A model generated the notes under the pieces. That model did not search any database. It was not told the origin of the DNA and worked only from the letters and a program-made list of their open reading frames with translations. Made by a program: the position numbers and the translations under genes. From Cytophagales bacterium (lineage in GTDB: Bacteria; Bacteroidota; Bacteroidia; Cytophagales; Cyclobacteriaceae), in the NCBI GenBank assembly GCA_022360055.1, contig JAKSDO010000083.1, positions 1 through 64,000 of the forward strand: a stretch of DNA of 64,000 nt, written 5' to 3'. This document shows, one piece after another, positions 53,571 to 63,400 of the stretch (the stretch's first letter is position 1; each line of letters starts with the position of its first letter).

Positions 53571-54698
53571 ATGAGTAAATATTCAATCTTTACGGGCATT
53601 CTGATTGTCGTCTTAAATTCATACTGTTCCGGCCCAAAAGATAATTATACACCGGTGATGAAAGCGCGTTTCCAGGTAACCCACGAAGGTAAGCGCATTG
53701 ATCTTTATACGATCAGAAATTCAAAGGGAATGATCGTGCAACTCACGAACTATGGCGGTAAGCTGGTCTCGATCATTGTTCCGGACAAAGACGGAAAACC
53801 GGGGGATGTCTGCCTGGGCTATGAATCCGCTGAGGAATACATCCGGGGCATTGCCTCGCTTGGGGCGACGATGGGCCGGGTGACAAACCGGATTGCTAAT
53901 GCCCGATTCACATTAAATGACTCTGTTTATCATCTCGCTAAAAATAACGGAGCCCATACCATTCACGGCGGAGCCAAAGGTTTCAGGTATCGGGTCTGGG
54001 ACGCCAGGCAACTCGATGATCAAAACGTAGAGCTGAGCTATTTTTCCAAGGATGGCGAAGAGGGATTCCCCGGGAATCTCACGTTGAAAGTTCTGTTTTC
54101 AGTAACAAACGACAATGAATTAAAACTGACCTACCACGCCACTACCGACAAACCGACGATGGTCAACTTTACGAATCATGCCTTCTTCAATCTCAGCGGC
54201 GCCGGAACCGGAGATATCCTGGATCACGAGCTGATGGTAAACGCGCATGCATTCACTCCGGTAGACGCAGACGCCATACCGACCGGAGAAATAAAAGCGG
54301 TCGATGGCACTCCGCTGGATTTCAGGGAATTGACCAGGATCGGAGACCGAATCGATGAAGATTTTGATCAGTTAAAACACGTTGGAGGATATGATCATAA
54401 CTTTGTGATCCATAAAAATGAAAACGAACTTGCAATGGCGGCTTTGCTTTACGATCCTGCATCCGGAAGGGTTATGGAGGTAAAGACGACCGAGCCGGGC
54501 ATCCAGATTTACACGGCAAATTCACTGTCCGGCAAAGATATGGGCAAAGGCGGCAAAGCGTATGGCCCGAGATCCTCCGTTTGTTTGGAAACCCAGCATT
54601 TCCCCGATTCGCCAAATCATCCCAATTTCCCGTCAACCGTTTTAAACCCCGGGGAGGATTACGTCTCCACAACTATTTACAGGTTTTCAGTCAAGTAA
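53571..54698 (+). CDS. galM: aldose 1-epimerase (galactose mutarotase)
   Basis: A 375-residue exported enzyme that interconverts alpha and beta anomers of aldoses. The leader ends in LNSYC, a possible lipoprotein signal, as is usual for Bacteroidota homologues. Core blocks are LTNYGGKLVSIIVPD, LGATMGRVTNRIANARF, GAHTIHGGAKGF, and the catalytic His in VNFTNHAFFNLSG and Glu in SSVCLETQHFPDSPNHP. It lies between the GH43-like gene and the rhamnose mutarotase remnant, and so is part of the same operon. Confidence 0.92.
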   Translation: MSKYSIFTGILIVVLNSYCSGPKDNYTPVMKARFQVTHEGKRIDLYTIRNSKGMIVQLTNYGGKLVSIIVPDKDGKPGDVCLGYESAEEYIRGIASLGATMGRVTNRIANARFTLNDSVYHLAKNNGAHTIHGGAKGFRYRVWDARQLDDQNVELSYFSKDGEEGFPGNLTLKVLFSVTNDNELKLTYHATTDKPTMVNFTNHAFFNLSGAGTGDILDHELMVNAHAFTPVDADAIPTGEIKAVDGTPLDFRELTRIGDRIDEDFDQLKHVGGYDHNFVIHKNENELAMAALLYDPASGRVMEVKTTEPGIQIYTANSLSGKDMGKGGKAYGPRSSVCLETQHFPDSPNHPNFPSTVLNPGEDYVSTTIYRFSVK

Positions 54699-54716
54699 CC
54701 GAGGGGCACTTTTAAA

Positions 54717-55002
54717 ATGAAGTTGAAAAAGGGGTATCGCGATGCATATAAAAAGATGTGACAGGATTTGGCCGGAACCCGGGGCATCGCTCGGGCCATC
54801 CGGAATTTCCGAATATGCCGTTTTTACGGATCATGAAACCAACGCGCTTTTTTCCGTAGGGAATCAGGGCGAAGGGGCTTCTCCCAGGGACCCTGGGCAT
54901 CGTCCGCCGATAAAGAAATGGCAGGCGTATGGGACCGGTATCATGAAAACAAATGCAGATCGTTCACCTAAGACCACAGAAAAAGTGTTTTATTTGGAGT
55001 AA
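54717..55002 (+). pseudogene. rhaM: L-rhamnose mutarotase, frameshifted
   Basis: ATG 54717 opens MKLKKGYRDAYKKM and then stops (54759-54761). The matching rest of RhaM resumes one frame over: CDRIWPEPGASLGPSGISEY, AVFTDHETNALFSVG, KKWQAYGTGIMKTNADRSP, and the C-terminus KTTEKVFYLE. This fits RhaM (about 105 residues, R(H/C)D.IWPE, I..Y.IF.D.ETN.LF, W..Y...IM.TN.D.SP, VF.LE). The shift falls in an A-run at 54750-54754. The middle (GNQGEGASPRDPGHRPP) is also odd. The enzyme would convert beta- to alpha-L-rhamnose. A sequencing error is possible. Confidence 0.72.
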
Positions 55003-55042
55003 ACCTTAAAACGTGACCGAATGCTCCGGCTGATGCTCAGCC

Positions 55043-57883
55043 ATGCTCAACAATAAATCAAACGATATGCCTATTCGAACTTTACATAACAATCCCGGTT
55101 TTCAATTCCCCGTGATTTTCATCATTTTGCTCGTCGCTCTAAGCTGCGACCCGAAGCCGGCCTTAACACCGGCGACAGTCTGGCCGGAAATCACAAAGGA
55201 ACACAAACCCTGGACCCGGTGGTGGTGGATGGGAAGCGCAGTATCAAAAAAAGGAATCGAAGATGAGCTAAATGCGTTTGCAAATGCCGGTTTCGGAGGC
55301 GTAGAGATCACTCCGATCTACGGTGTGAAAGGGTATGAATCCCATTACATTGATTTCCTTTCCGACGAATGGATGGAGATGCTCCGTTTTACCATGGAGA
55401 AAGCCGAAGAACTCGATCTCGGCGTGGATATGAATCTCGGAACCGGCTGGCCGTTTGGAGGGCCTCGAATCACACCGGAATTTGCAGCCTCAAGGCTGTT
55501 GACCGAAAGTTATGACCTGAACAAAGGAGAAAAACTTCGGATGCCCATTGAAAGCAAAGATCCCCGTCAAAATCCGAAGCATGTCAAATTATTAGCCTTG
55601 ATGGCTTATTTCGAAGATGGAACCGCTTTGGATGTAAAGCCGTTCCTGGATGAAAATAATCGCCTGAACTGGGTGGCTGCACAGAACTGCGAAGTTGTGG
55701 CCGCCTTCAACGGAAAAACAGGGCAACGGGTAAAACGCGCCGCTCCCGGTGGTTCCGGATGGACCATGGATCACTTCTCACGCGAGGCGCTGAATATTTA
55801 CTTAGCCGGATTTGATTCGGCCTTTAAAAAAATTGAAAAACGCCCTAGAGCTTTTTACAATGACAGCTATGAGGTTTATGGTTCAAGCGGAACCGAAGAC
55901 ATATTCGAAGAATTCAGAAATCGGCGCGGATATGACTTGCGGCTTTACCTAAGCGCCTTGAGAAGTACAGAGGATTCCGGAACAGCGGGAAGAATTCAAT
56001 CCGATTACCGGGAAACCTTTGCCGAACTTTTAATGGAAGAATTTACCCGGCCCTGGGTGATGTGGGCCAACAATCAGGATGTGCTCACTAGAAACCAGGC
56101 GCACGGTTCGCCGGCAAATATCATTGATTTATATACCACGGTAGATATCCCGGAATGCGAAACATTTGGTTCGAGCTATTTTCCGATTCCCGGATTAAGA
56201 CGCGACAGCACCGATATCCGGCCGGAAGATCCGGATCCCGTGATGCTGAAATTTGCTACATCCGCTGCCAACATCTATGGAAAAAAGCAAGTCTCCTCCG
56301 AGACTTTTACATGGCTCTCCGAACATTTTAAAACCTCATTATCCCAGTGTAAGCCGGAGCTGGAGCAGGTTTTTCTTGCCGGGGTAAACCATGTCTTCTA
56401 CCATGGGACCACCTATTCGCCGAATGAAGCGGATTGGCCGGGCTGGCTGTTTTATGCCTCGGTACAATTCGGGCGTGCAAACAGCTTTTGGCCTCATATT
56501 AACGGGCTTAACAAATATATAGCGCGGTGTCAGAGTATATTGCAAGCCGGTCGGGCAGATAATGATGTCCTTATATACTGGCCATATTACGACACCAGGC
56601 ACGGTGTCGGGCGGCTGGACCGGCAGATCACCGTTCATAACCTCGACGAATGGCTGCATCCGACCGCATTTTACAAATTATCGAAAGACCTGATGAAGCA
56701 CGGCTATCTGGTTGATTTTGCGACCGACCGGATGGTCTCACAATTAAAATTAAAAGACGGGTCTTTGCAGGTCAACGACCACGGCGGAAGATATAGCTGT
56801 ATTATCGTCCCAACATGCAAATTGATGCCGCTGGCTACATTGCGACAATTTTTGAAGCTCGCCGACGAGGGGGCAACGGTTATTTTTCAGGATTGGCCCG
56901 AGGATGTGCCCGGATTCTATGAATTGGAAAAAAGGAGATCGGAACACCGTAAGCTGATGGCATCCATTGAGCCGGGGACGTACCTGGAGAAAGCCAAAAT
57001 AGCAAAAATGGGGCATGGGCATTTGATCATTTCAAAAGATGTGACAAGTATTCTGAAATCCCGGAAGATCCCTGGAGAACAATTGACCGAAACCGGATTG
57101 CAATTTGTGCGAAGAAAAATAAACGGTGAGCGATATTATTTCCTGGTCAACCACACTTCGAACCGGGTAGATGAGAAGATCTCTTTAAATGTCCTGGCAG
57201 ACAAAGCTGTTATGATGGATCCGGATTTCGGTACTTTCGGAAAAATTTCGCTGAATAAATCCGGTGAGAAATCTGAAATCCGGATTCAACTGGATCCCGG
57301 TCAATCCATGATGATCCGGTGTACCGACGCTCGTGCAACTCAAATACGGGATTGGCAATACGTGCCACCGGAAGGTCGGTACGTACCCTTTGATCATTCA
57401 TGGAAGCTGTCATTTGCGTCCGGAGGCCCGGAGTTACCGGACGAAACGCGGTTGGATCGTCTTAAATCCTGGACCGAGCTTCCCGATGAAAAGGCCGGGC
57501 ATTTTTCAGGGCTGGGCATTTACGAAAATGAATTTACGCTTCCGGAAGCCCTGGCGGCCGAATACATACTTGACCTGGGAAAAGTAGCTGAAAGCGCCCG
57601 GGTCCGGATCAACGACCGTGAGGTGAACGTGCTCTGGGGAATCCCCTTTAAGGCAAGGATCGGAAAATTTGTAAAAAAAGGGAAAAACTCCATCCGGGTT
57701 GAAGTGGCAAATCTCATGGCAAATCGAATACGGTATATGGACCGGCAGGGTATGGAGTGGCGCAAATTTCATGAGATCAATTTTGTAAACATCGATTATA
57801 AACCTTTTGACGCCTCGGGATGGGAGCAAATGCCATCCGGTCTTTTGGGACCAATAACGCTGTACGGTGCGGACTGCGAGTGA
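55043..57883 (+). CDS. GH106 alpha-L-rhamnosidase lipoprotein
   Basis: A 946-residue enzyme that releases alpha-L-rhamnose from glycans or glycosides. The leader ends in ILLVALSC, a lipoprotein signal. The GH106 features are PWTRWWWMGSAVSKKGIEDE, GFGGVEITPIYG, MNLGTGWPFGG, and the body with YNDSYEVYG and QVSSETFTWLSEH; a C-terminal beta-sandwich (LGIYENEFTLPEAL ... GLLGPITLYG) is standard for the family. It is the last gene of the operon beginning at 49685. With the esterase, GH43-like protein, GalM and RhaM remnant it points to a rhamnose-containing polysaccharide, such as rhamnogalacturonan I or a similar algal glycan. Confidence 0.93.
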   Translation: MLNNKSNDMPIRTLHNNPGFQFPVIFIILLVALSCDPKPALTPATVWPEITKEHKPWTRWWWMGSAVSKKGIEDELNAFANAGFGGVEITPIYGVKGYESHYIDFLSDEWMEMLRFTMEKAEELDLGVDMNLGTGWPFGGPRITPEFAASRLLTESYDLNKGEKLRMPIESKDPRQNPKHVKLLALMAYFEDGTALDVKPFLDENNRLNWVAAQNCEVVAAFNGKTGQRVKRAAPGGSGWTMDHFSREALNIYLAGFDSAFKKIEKRPRAFYNDSYEVYGSSGTEDIFEEFRNRRGYDLRLYLSALRSTEDSGTAGRIQSDYRETFAELLMEEFTRPWVMWANNQDVLTRNQAHGSPANIIDLYTTVDIPECETFGSSYFPIPGLRRDSTDIRPEDPDPVMLKFATSAANIYGKKQVSSETFTWLSEHFKTSLSQCKPELEQVFLAGVNHVFYHGTTYSPNEADWPGWLFYASVQFGRANSFWPHINGLNKYIARCQSILQAGRADNDVLIYWPYYDTRHGVGRLDRQITVHNLDEWLHPTAFYKLSKDLMKHGYLVDFATDRMVSQLKLKDGSLQVNDHGGRYSCIIVPTCKLMPLATLRQFLKLADEGATVIFQDWPEDVPGFYELEKRRSEHRKLMASIEPGTYLEKAKIAKMGHGHLIISKDVTSILKSRKIPGEQLTETGLQFVRRKINGERYYFLVNHTSNRVDEKISLNVLADKAVMMDPDFGTFGKISLNKSGEKSEIRIQLDPGQSMMIRCTDARATQIRDWQYVPPEGRYVPFDHSWKLSFASGGPELPDETRLDRLKSWTELPDEKAGHFSGLGIYENEFTLPEALAAEYILDLGKVAESARVRINDREVNVLWGIPFKARIGKFVKKGKNSIRVEVANLMANRIRYMDRQGMEWRKFHEINFVNIDYKPFDASGWEQMPSGLLGPITLYGADCE

Positions 57884-58104
57884 TGCGTCCCGACAACCGC
57901 ACTTTTGAAGGATCGTTGCAGCCGTAGAAGTTAGCAGCGAAATGCCAGTAAAAAAGCTGAGACAGGGTGAATCGGCTTGTCAGTGTGAACAAGACAATCA
58001 GATCTCACACGAATGCAGAAGTTACTTCAGCGGTTTTTCCCCAACACCAGAGCGGAAGTTACTTCCGTGACTTTTCACTCGCGATCCGTCCGTCAAGCGC
58101 ACGA

Positions 58105-60432
58105 TCAGAAGGGATATCCAATTGAAATATTCCAAAGCAAATTATCTTTGCGCCATCTTCTGTTAAAGAAATCAATCTCACCAAAAACCCAACGCTCATC
58201 TTCCGGGAGCCAGGGTTTTCGCACCGGAAATGCCAAATCTATTCTCAGCACGACAAGATCGACATCGAAACGGAATCCAAAGCCAAGGCCTACGGCCAAT
58301 TCCTTATGGAATTTCTCGAGCTCAAACCTTCCGCCCGGACGCAACGAATCCTCATTTGCCAGCCAGATATTCCCGATATCTGTAAAAAGGGCGCCTTTCA
58401 GAAATCCGATAATGGGAAACCTGTATTCGACATTTGCTTCGAGCTTAATTTCTCCGGTTTGGTCCACCAAAATATTTTGTAAACTGTCCGGAGGCACGTA
58501 CGATCCCGGACCTAGCGATCTGGCGCGGAACGCCCGCAGGCTGTTGGTACCGCCGGCATAGAATTGCTTGACGTAGGGCATTACCCTGGAATTGCCATAG
58601 GGTATGCCGATCCCGGTGTAGAAACGGGTAGCCAGCCTGGCCTCTTTTCCGGCTTTGAAATAATACCTGAGATCCGTATGAAATCGAAAATACTGAGAAA
58701 TGGGGGCGCCTAAAACAGTAATTTTTTCATCCGGATCATCTTTGCCCGGCGTCAACGCGTTTATCAGGGCGACCAGATTCCCGGAAGGGTCAGCCCCGGC
58801 ATTTATATAGTACTGGGATGTATTGCCCTCGCTCAATTTGTTGATGATAAAATTGTAAGATAAACCAATGATGAACTGCTCTTCAAAACTTTGACGTATG
58901 GAAGGATTCAGCAACAAAAACTGCTTGAATTCTTCGCTTGCATCTGCCAGGTTGGTGACGCTGATATCCACCGGTTTCAAAACGTGGCTCAAAAACTCAT
59001 TCCTTCGCCAGGTATACTCCAAACCGGTGGAAAAAGTATTGAACCTGTAAAGCGAAACCCTGGAATATAAACCGCCTCCAAGGTTGATCGCGGACTGAGG
59101 CACGAAAGGTTTATTGATTTTTCTCAATTTAAAGGGGATTAGCCTCGGGACGTCCAGGACGGCATCCGCGCTTATCTCGTACGCCGTATCGCCTTTCTTC
59201 TCGCCTGTGACTTGTTTTTCAAACCGGCCCCTTAAATTCAGGGAAAACAATTCCGCTCCGCGCATGGTATTTCTGCTTTTAAAACTCAATATCACTCCCG
59301 GGCCTGCGAAATTGTTCGATTTACTCACGGCATTGACCTCTGCGCTCAGCGACATTTTCTGGGTTGGCGTTAAATTGTAATAGGCATCCAGCTTGTTTTT
59401 TGAAGTCGTTGATGAAACGTATCGGGCGCTTACAAATTTATACGAACGCAAGCCCATCAGTTGCCGGAGCGAATTGTTGTGCTTGGTTCCGGAGTACAAC
59501 TCCCCCTTTTCGGTCAGTACGGAATTAAGATAGATCTTTGGCTTCATGTAATTGGAAGAAGAAACGATCGTGTAATCTCCCATCCGGACCGTATCGGGAT
59601 GATAATTCTCCAGCTTGAAGTCTTCGGCAATGGATATCCTGTCAATGGTGAAAAGCTCCCCGGCTTCCGGAGGCATATCACTTTTGTATATAAGCTTAAG
59701 CTTTACCCGGGGCTCATGGTAAACCGTATCGGCCAGAAACAGCAAAAACTCCTTGTTGAAAAAGAAGTATCCCTGGTCTTTCAGTGTATTTTCGACGCTT
59801 GTACGTATTGTTTTCAGCAATTCCAGCGTATATATTTCATCCTTCACATCGAAATTGGCTCGTATGCTTTCGCGGATAGCCAACGACAAACTATCATCGG
59901 GTTCCGGCAGTATGAGCGTATCGATTTTATAGGGCGCCTTCGCCTCGACGAAGTAACTTACCCGGGCCGTTTTCTTCTTATGCTCAATTTCATGCCCGGA
60001 TCTCGCATTGAAGTGCCCCAAATGAAAAAGGCGGTTTTCAAATGTCAGGTCCAGGTTGTCGCAAATAGTTTCGTCGAGTAAAACAGGCGCCTTGCCCAAT
60101 TTGTATTTCAACCAGTGTTTAAATCCTTTTTCTTTTTTAGGCGTCGAAACGGAATTGTGAATGGCCAGACGAGGACGCATCCATAAGAATTTACCGTTTG
60201 GTTTTGGGGCCAGTTCTTCTCTGAGCTGAGCGCGTACTTTTTTAAAATTCTCAATGTCGGACTTTTCATATAAAACCAGATCATTCCTTGTAAGCAGGTA
60301 TTGATTTTCCTGGATCCTGCTGAGTCCTGTGCAGGCAGTGAACAGGACGGCACAGCCCGACAACTTCAGAAGCATCCGGAACACCGCACTGCATCTGCGG
60401 GCTACTCGATATTTTAATTTGCATTTGCTCAA
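58105..60432 (-). CDS. tamL: TamL-type Omp85 outer membrane assembly lipoprotein
   Basis: A 775-residue BamA/TamA-superfamily protein. The leader ends in VLFTAC, a lipobox, as in the TamL form of Bacteroidota. Next come POTRA-like modules (YLLTRNDLVLYEK..., DSLSLAIRESIRANF, LFTIDRISIAEDF), and from about residue 400 the 16-stranded barrel with the Omp85 signature MPYVKQFYAGGTNSLRAFRA and the C-terminal strand LLWNISIGYPF. It starts 3 bases after the tamB stop codon, so tamB-tamL is an operon. The TAM moves lipids or assembles outer membrane proteins across the envelope. Confidence 0.92.
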   Translation of the reverse strand: MSKCKLKYRVARRCSAVFRMLLKLSGCAVLFTACTGLSRIQENQYLLTRNDLVLYEKSDIENFKKVRAQLREELAPKPNGKFLWMRPRLAIHNSVSTPKKEKGFKHWLKYKLGKAPVLLDETICDNLDLTFENRLFHLGHFNARSGHEIEHKKKTARVSYFVEAKAPYKIDTLILPEPDDSLSLAIRESIRANFDVKDEIYTLELLKTIRTSVENTLKDQGYFFFNKEFLLFLADTVYHEPRVKLKLIYKSDMPPEAGELFTIDRISIAEDFKLENYHPDTVRMGDYTIVSSSNYMKPKIYLNSVLTEKGELYSGTKHNNSLRQLMGLRSYKFVSARYVSSTTSKNKLDAYYNLTPTQKMSLSAEVNAVSKSNNFAGPGVILSFKSRNTMRGAELFSLNLRGRFEKQVTGEKKGDTAYEISADAVLDVPRLIPFKLRKINKPFVPQSAINLGGGLYSRVSLYRFNTFSTGLEYTWRRNEFLSHVLKPVDISVTNLADASEEFKQFLLLNPSIRQSFEEQFIIGLSYNFIINKLSEGNTSQYYINAGADPSGNLVALINALTPGKDDPDEKITVLGAPISQYFRFHTDLRYYFKAGKEARLATRFYTGIGIPYGNSRVMPYVKQFYAGGTNSLRAFRARSLGPGSYVPPDSLQNILVDQTGEIKLEANVEYRFPIIGFLKGALFTDIGNIWLANEDSLRPGGRFELEKFHKELAVGLGFGFRFDVDLVVLRIDLAFPVRKPWLPEDERWVFGEIDFFNRRWRKDNLLWNISIGYPF

Positions 60433-60435
60433 AAA

Positions 60436-63400
60436 TTATTCATTTACACCCTGCAATTCAACCTTACCTTTGCCCGCATCGGGTGGCTTCGTATTTTTCC
60501 GTTTTCCAAAACCGTCAAATTCTCTCACGAAAATAAATGCAATACCTGCATTCTGGATTTCACCGTCAAAAATATCATATGCATTCTCTCTAAATGCTTT
60601 CACCCTGTAGTTTCCTGTCCTGGTCAATTTGTACGACACCGCAAATTCTGTCATCCCGGCAGTGCTTTGGCTGGCGACCTGCTTGTTTGACCCATCCAGA
60701 TTAATGTGACTTTCCATTTCGGCCGAAACGCGATCATTGAACAGGTTCTTGGAAACCTTTACATCCAACTGCGTCCGGGTTTGAGCGCTTCCCCCTGCAA
60801 AATCATCAAAGGTATTCACACCCATATCTACATCGAATCCCTGAATAAACTGGCCGGTAAGCCTGTTTAATTGTTGGGTCATGATGGCATTAACACTATT
60901 TCTTGCAGCGGTAGTCGCAAAATTCCCGCTGGAGGAGCCCTCCTGCACTTCGGGATTTTCAGGAATGAATGTGCCCCCGACCAGGAGCGCAAACACCTGC
61001 TTGTTGCGCTCCGCTTCCATGGCGGGCTGATTCAACATATTGAGCTTGGAATCCAGGGTCGGATATGTACTCCGGTGCCGTTCCGGCAAATCCAATTCAA
61101 ACGAGATCGTCGGATAACTTATCCTATCCTGTACTTTCAGAATTACATCGTAGGGAAGCCGCTGATTATAGATCGCGCGCTCATGGCTGCTAATCTCATT
61201 GGACACCAGGGCGACGGAATTGGTACGAACCGAATGCTTCGCGGCAAAGTTGATCATTCCTTCCATTACGTCACCGGACCAGGTTACCGTGCTTTCCGGA
61301 TCATAGTCAAACCGCTTCTTAACCAATCCGTAAAACGACAGCTCATAAAACCCATCCTCCACTTCGATGAGACCGTTGAGCACTCCGCGTTGCTTGTCGT
61401 TGTATTTGTAATGCAGGTTGCCGGTGAACCGGAACTTTGTGAAATCCCCTGAATTCGGATCGACCATTACTGTAAACCTGGCCTCCGGATCGACTTTGAG
61501 CTGCGCCGTAAAATCAATTCCTTCGATAAGCGCGATCAATGAGTCTCCTACAAACTGATCCGGGGATCTTTTTGACGTCTCATAGGCGTGTGTATCAAAA
61601 TCATAAAACTCGACAATCCCCTCGTCTTTTATAAGCTCCAATTCCTTACCGGGCATCACGTAAGTGATATCGGTATTTTCATTTATTGAAAAAGCCGATG
61701 ATACCGCGAGGTTTGACTGATGTCCTGAGATCTCGACGTCCAGTCCCAAAAATAACTGCCCGAATACCGGCAGTTCGCTATTTGGTATGCTGTTGATCGC
61801 CAGAAAATTATCTGTTTTTAATTGCAGGTCATACTTCGGGTTTTTGAAGTTCCGGAGGTCAATATTTCCCCGGATATCAAAAGCCTGGTTCAGGCTGTCT
61901 TTTACTACAAACTTGTCAAATGCAATAAGGTTGTCTTCAAAAGTTATCCGGCCGTTGTTTTTCAATTGCGCGTTGACAGGGATCAAAACAAAATTCAGAT
62001 GATCCAAATCGAACTTGCCGTGGAAAGACGGATTCCCATTTCTTTCGGTCACGGAAAGCCTGCCCCGAAAACCGCCACTCAAATCGCTTACGAATGAACT
62101 CAGAAAGGGCTGAAGAGGGGCGGCGTTTGCGATATCGCTCTCCAGCATAAGACTTACGGGGTCATTGCTGTCCTGCATGGGTACTATACCGTTTGCGAGG
62201 ACCCGGTTGGCGCCGTTTTGAACCCTCAGATCAAAATTGAGCTGCTTTCCAAAGTCTGCTTTGGAATAAAAATCGCCAAGGTATTCGCCGAATACCGCAA
62301 GGTTTGGAATGGTCAGTTCACTTCGGACAGTAAGATCGGTCAGCGGGTCCTCCAGCATTACCCTTCCGTTGATTTCTCCGCTTACCAAATTGTTCAACGA
62401 GTCATACTCGATAATATTGGCAATATTGCCCAGCTTGAAGTTCTTAAAATTGAGTACCAAAGTATTATTTTCGGGATTAAGCCAAAACTGCTGATCATCC
62501 TTTCCGAATTCGGTTGATTGCGCGATGAATTTGCCTTCCTCGTATTTAAGAAAATTGTCGTCGGGCAAATCCCAGCGTTCGTAATTGATGATGGTTTGGT
62601 CCGGATCAATACGGAGCGTATAAGTGCGATCATTATAGCCAAGCCGGGTCATGAACTGGTATTTCAGGCGATCGTATAAATCGTGCACGCGAACTTCGAT
62701 ATCTGCCTGGTTTGGCTTGAAGATAGTTTCCGCGCTGATGTTATTTATGACGGCCGAGTCGTAGGATATGGAGTTTAGCGTAAGGGAGGTCCTCGCCGAA
62801 TCCGCGTCGGAATCAATAAGGAACGCCAGGTCATTAAACAGAAAGCCCCGGTAGCTCATAGCCGGGATGCGGATATCCGCGTTCAATTCGTTGGATTCGT
62901 CATCATATCTTAGAAAGCATCGGTCAAGCCGAACTTCATCCAAACCCGGCACTAAAAATTCGGTGAAAATATCCGGACGCTTTAGATCGAGATCAAATTC
63001 AAATTCAAAATTTTTGTTCATCACCATTGAATCGGGCAATTCAATGTACAGGTCGATATGATCGACAATCGCTTCCTCCAATTCGGAGATTTTCGTATTT
63101 CCCGTAAGCGAGGCATTCATAATTTCTGAATTCAAAAGAAAGTTGGTATAATGCGCATTGATGTCGACGTCCAGATGCATGCTGTCGATGCCGAAAGCAT
63201 CCTCCTCGTTTTGCAATCCGATATTTTCGGCCTTAATCCATCCGCTGAAGTCATCTTTTGACTTTATGTCCATGTCAAGCATGATATTCCCGTTGAGCTT
63301 AAAAAATTCATCGAAAAAGTTCAGCGTATGCAGTTCCGAATTGATCAGGTTCAATGCGATCTTGTAATGGTTGATCGAATCCCCGGACCAAACACTTCCG

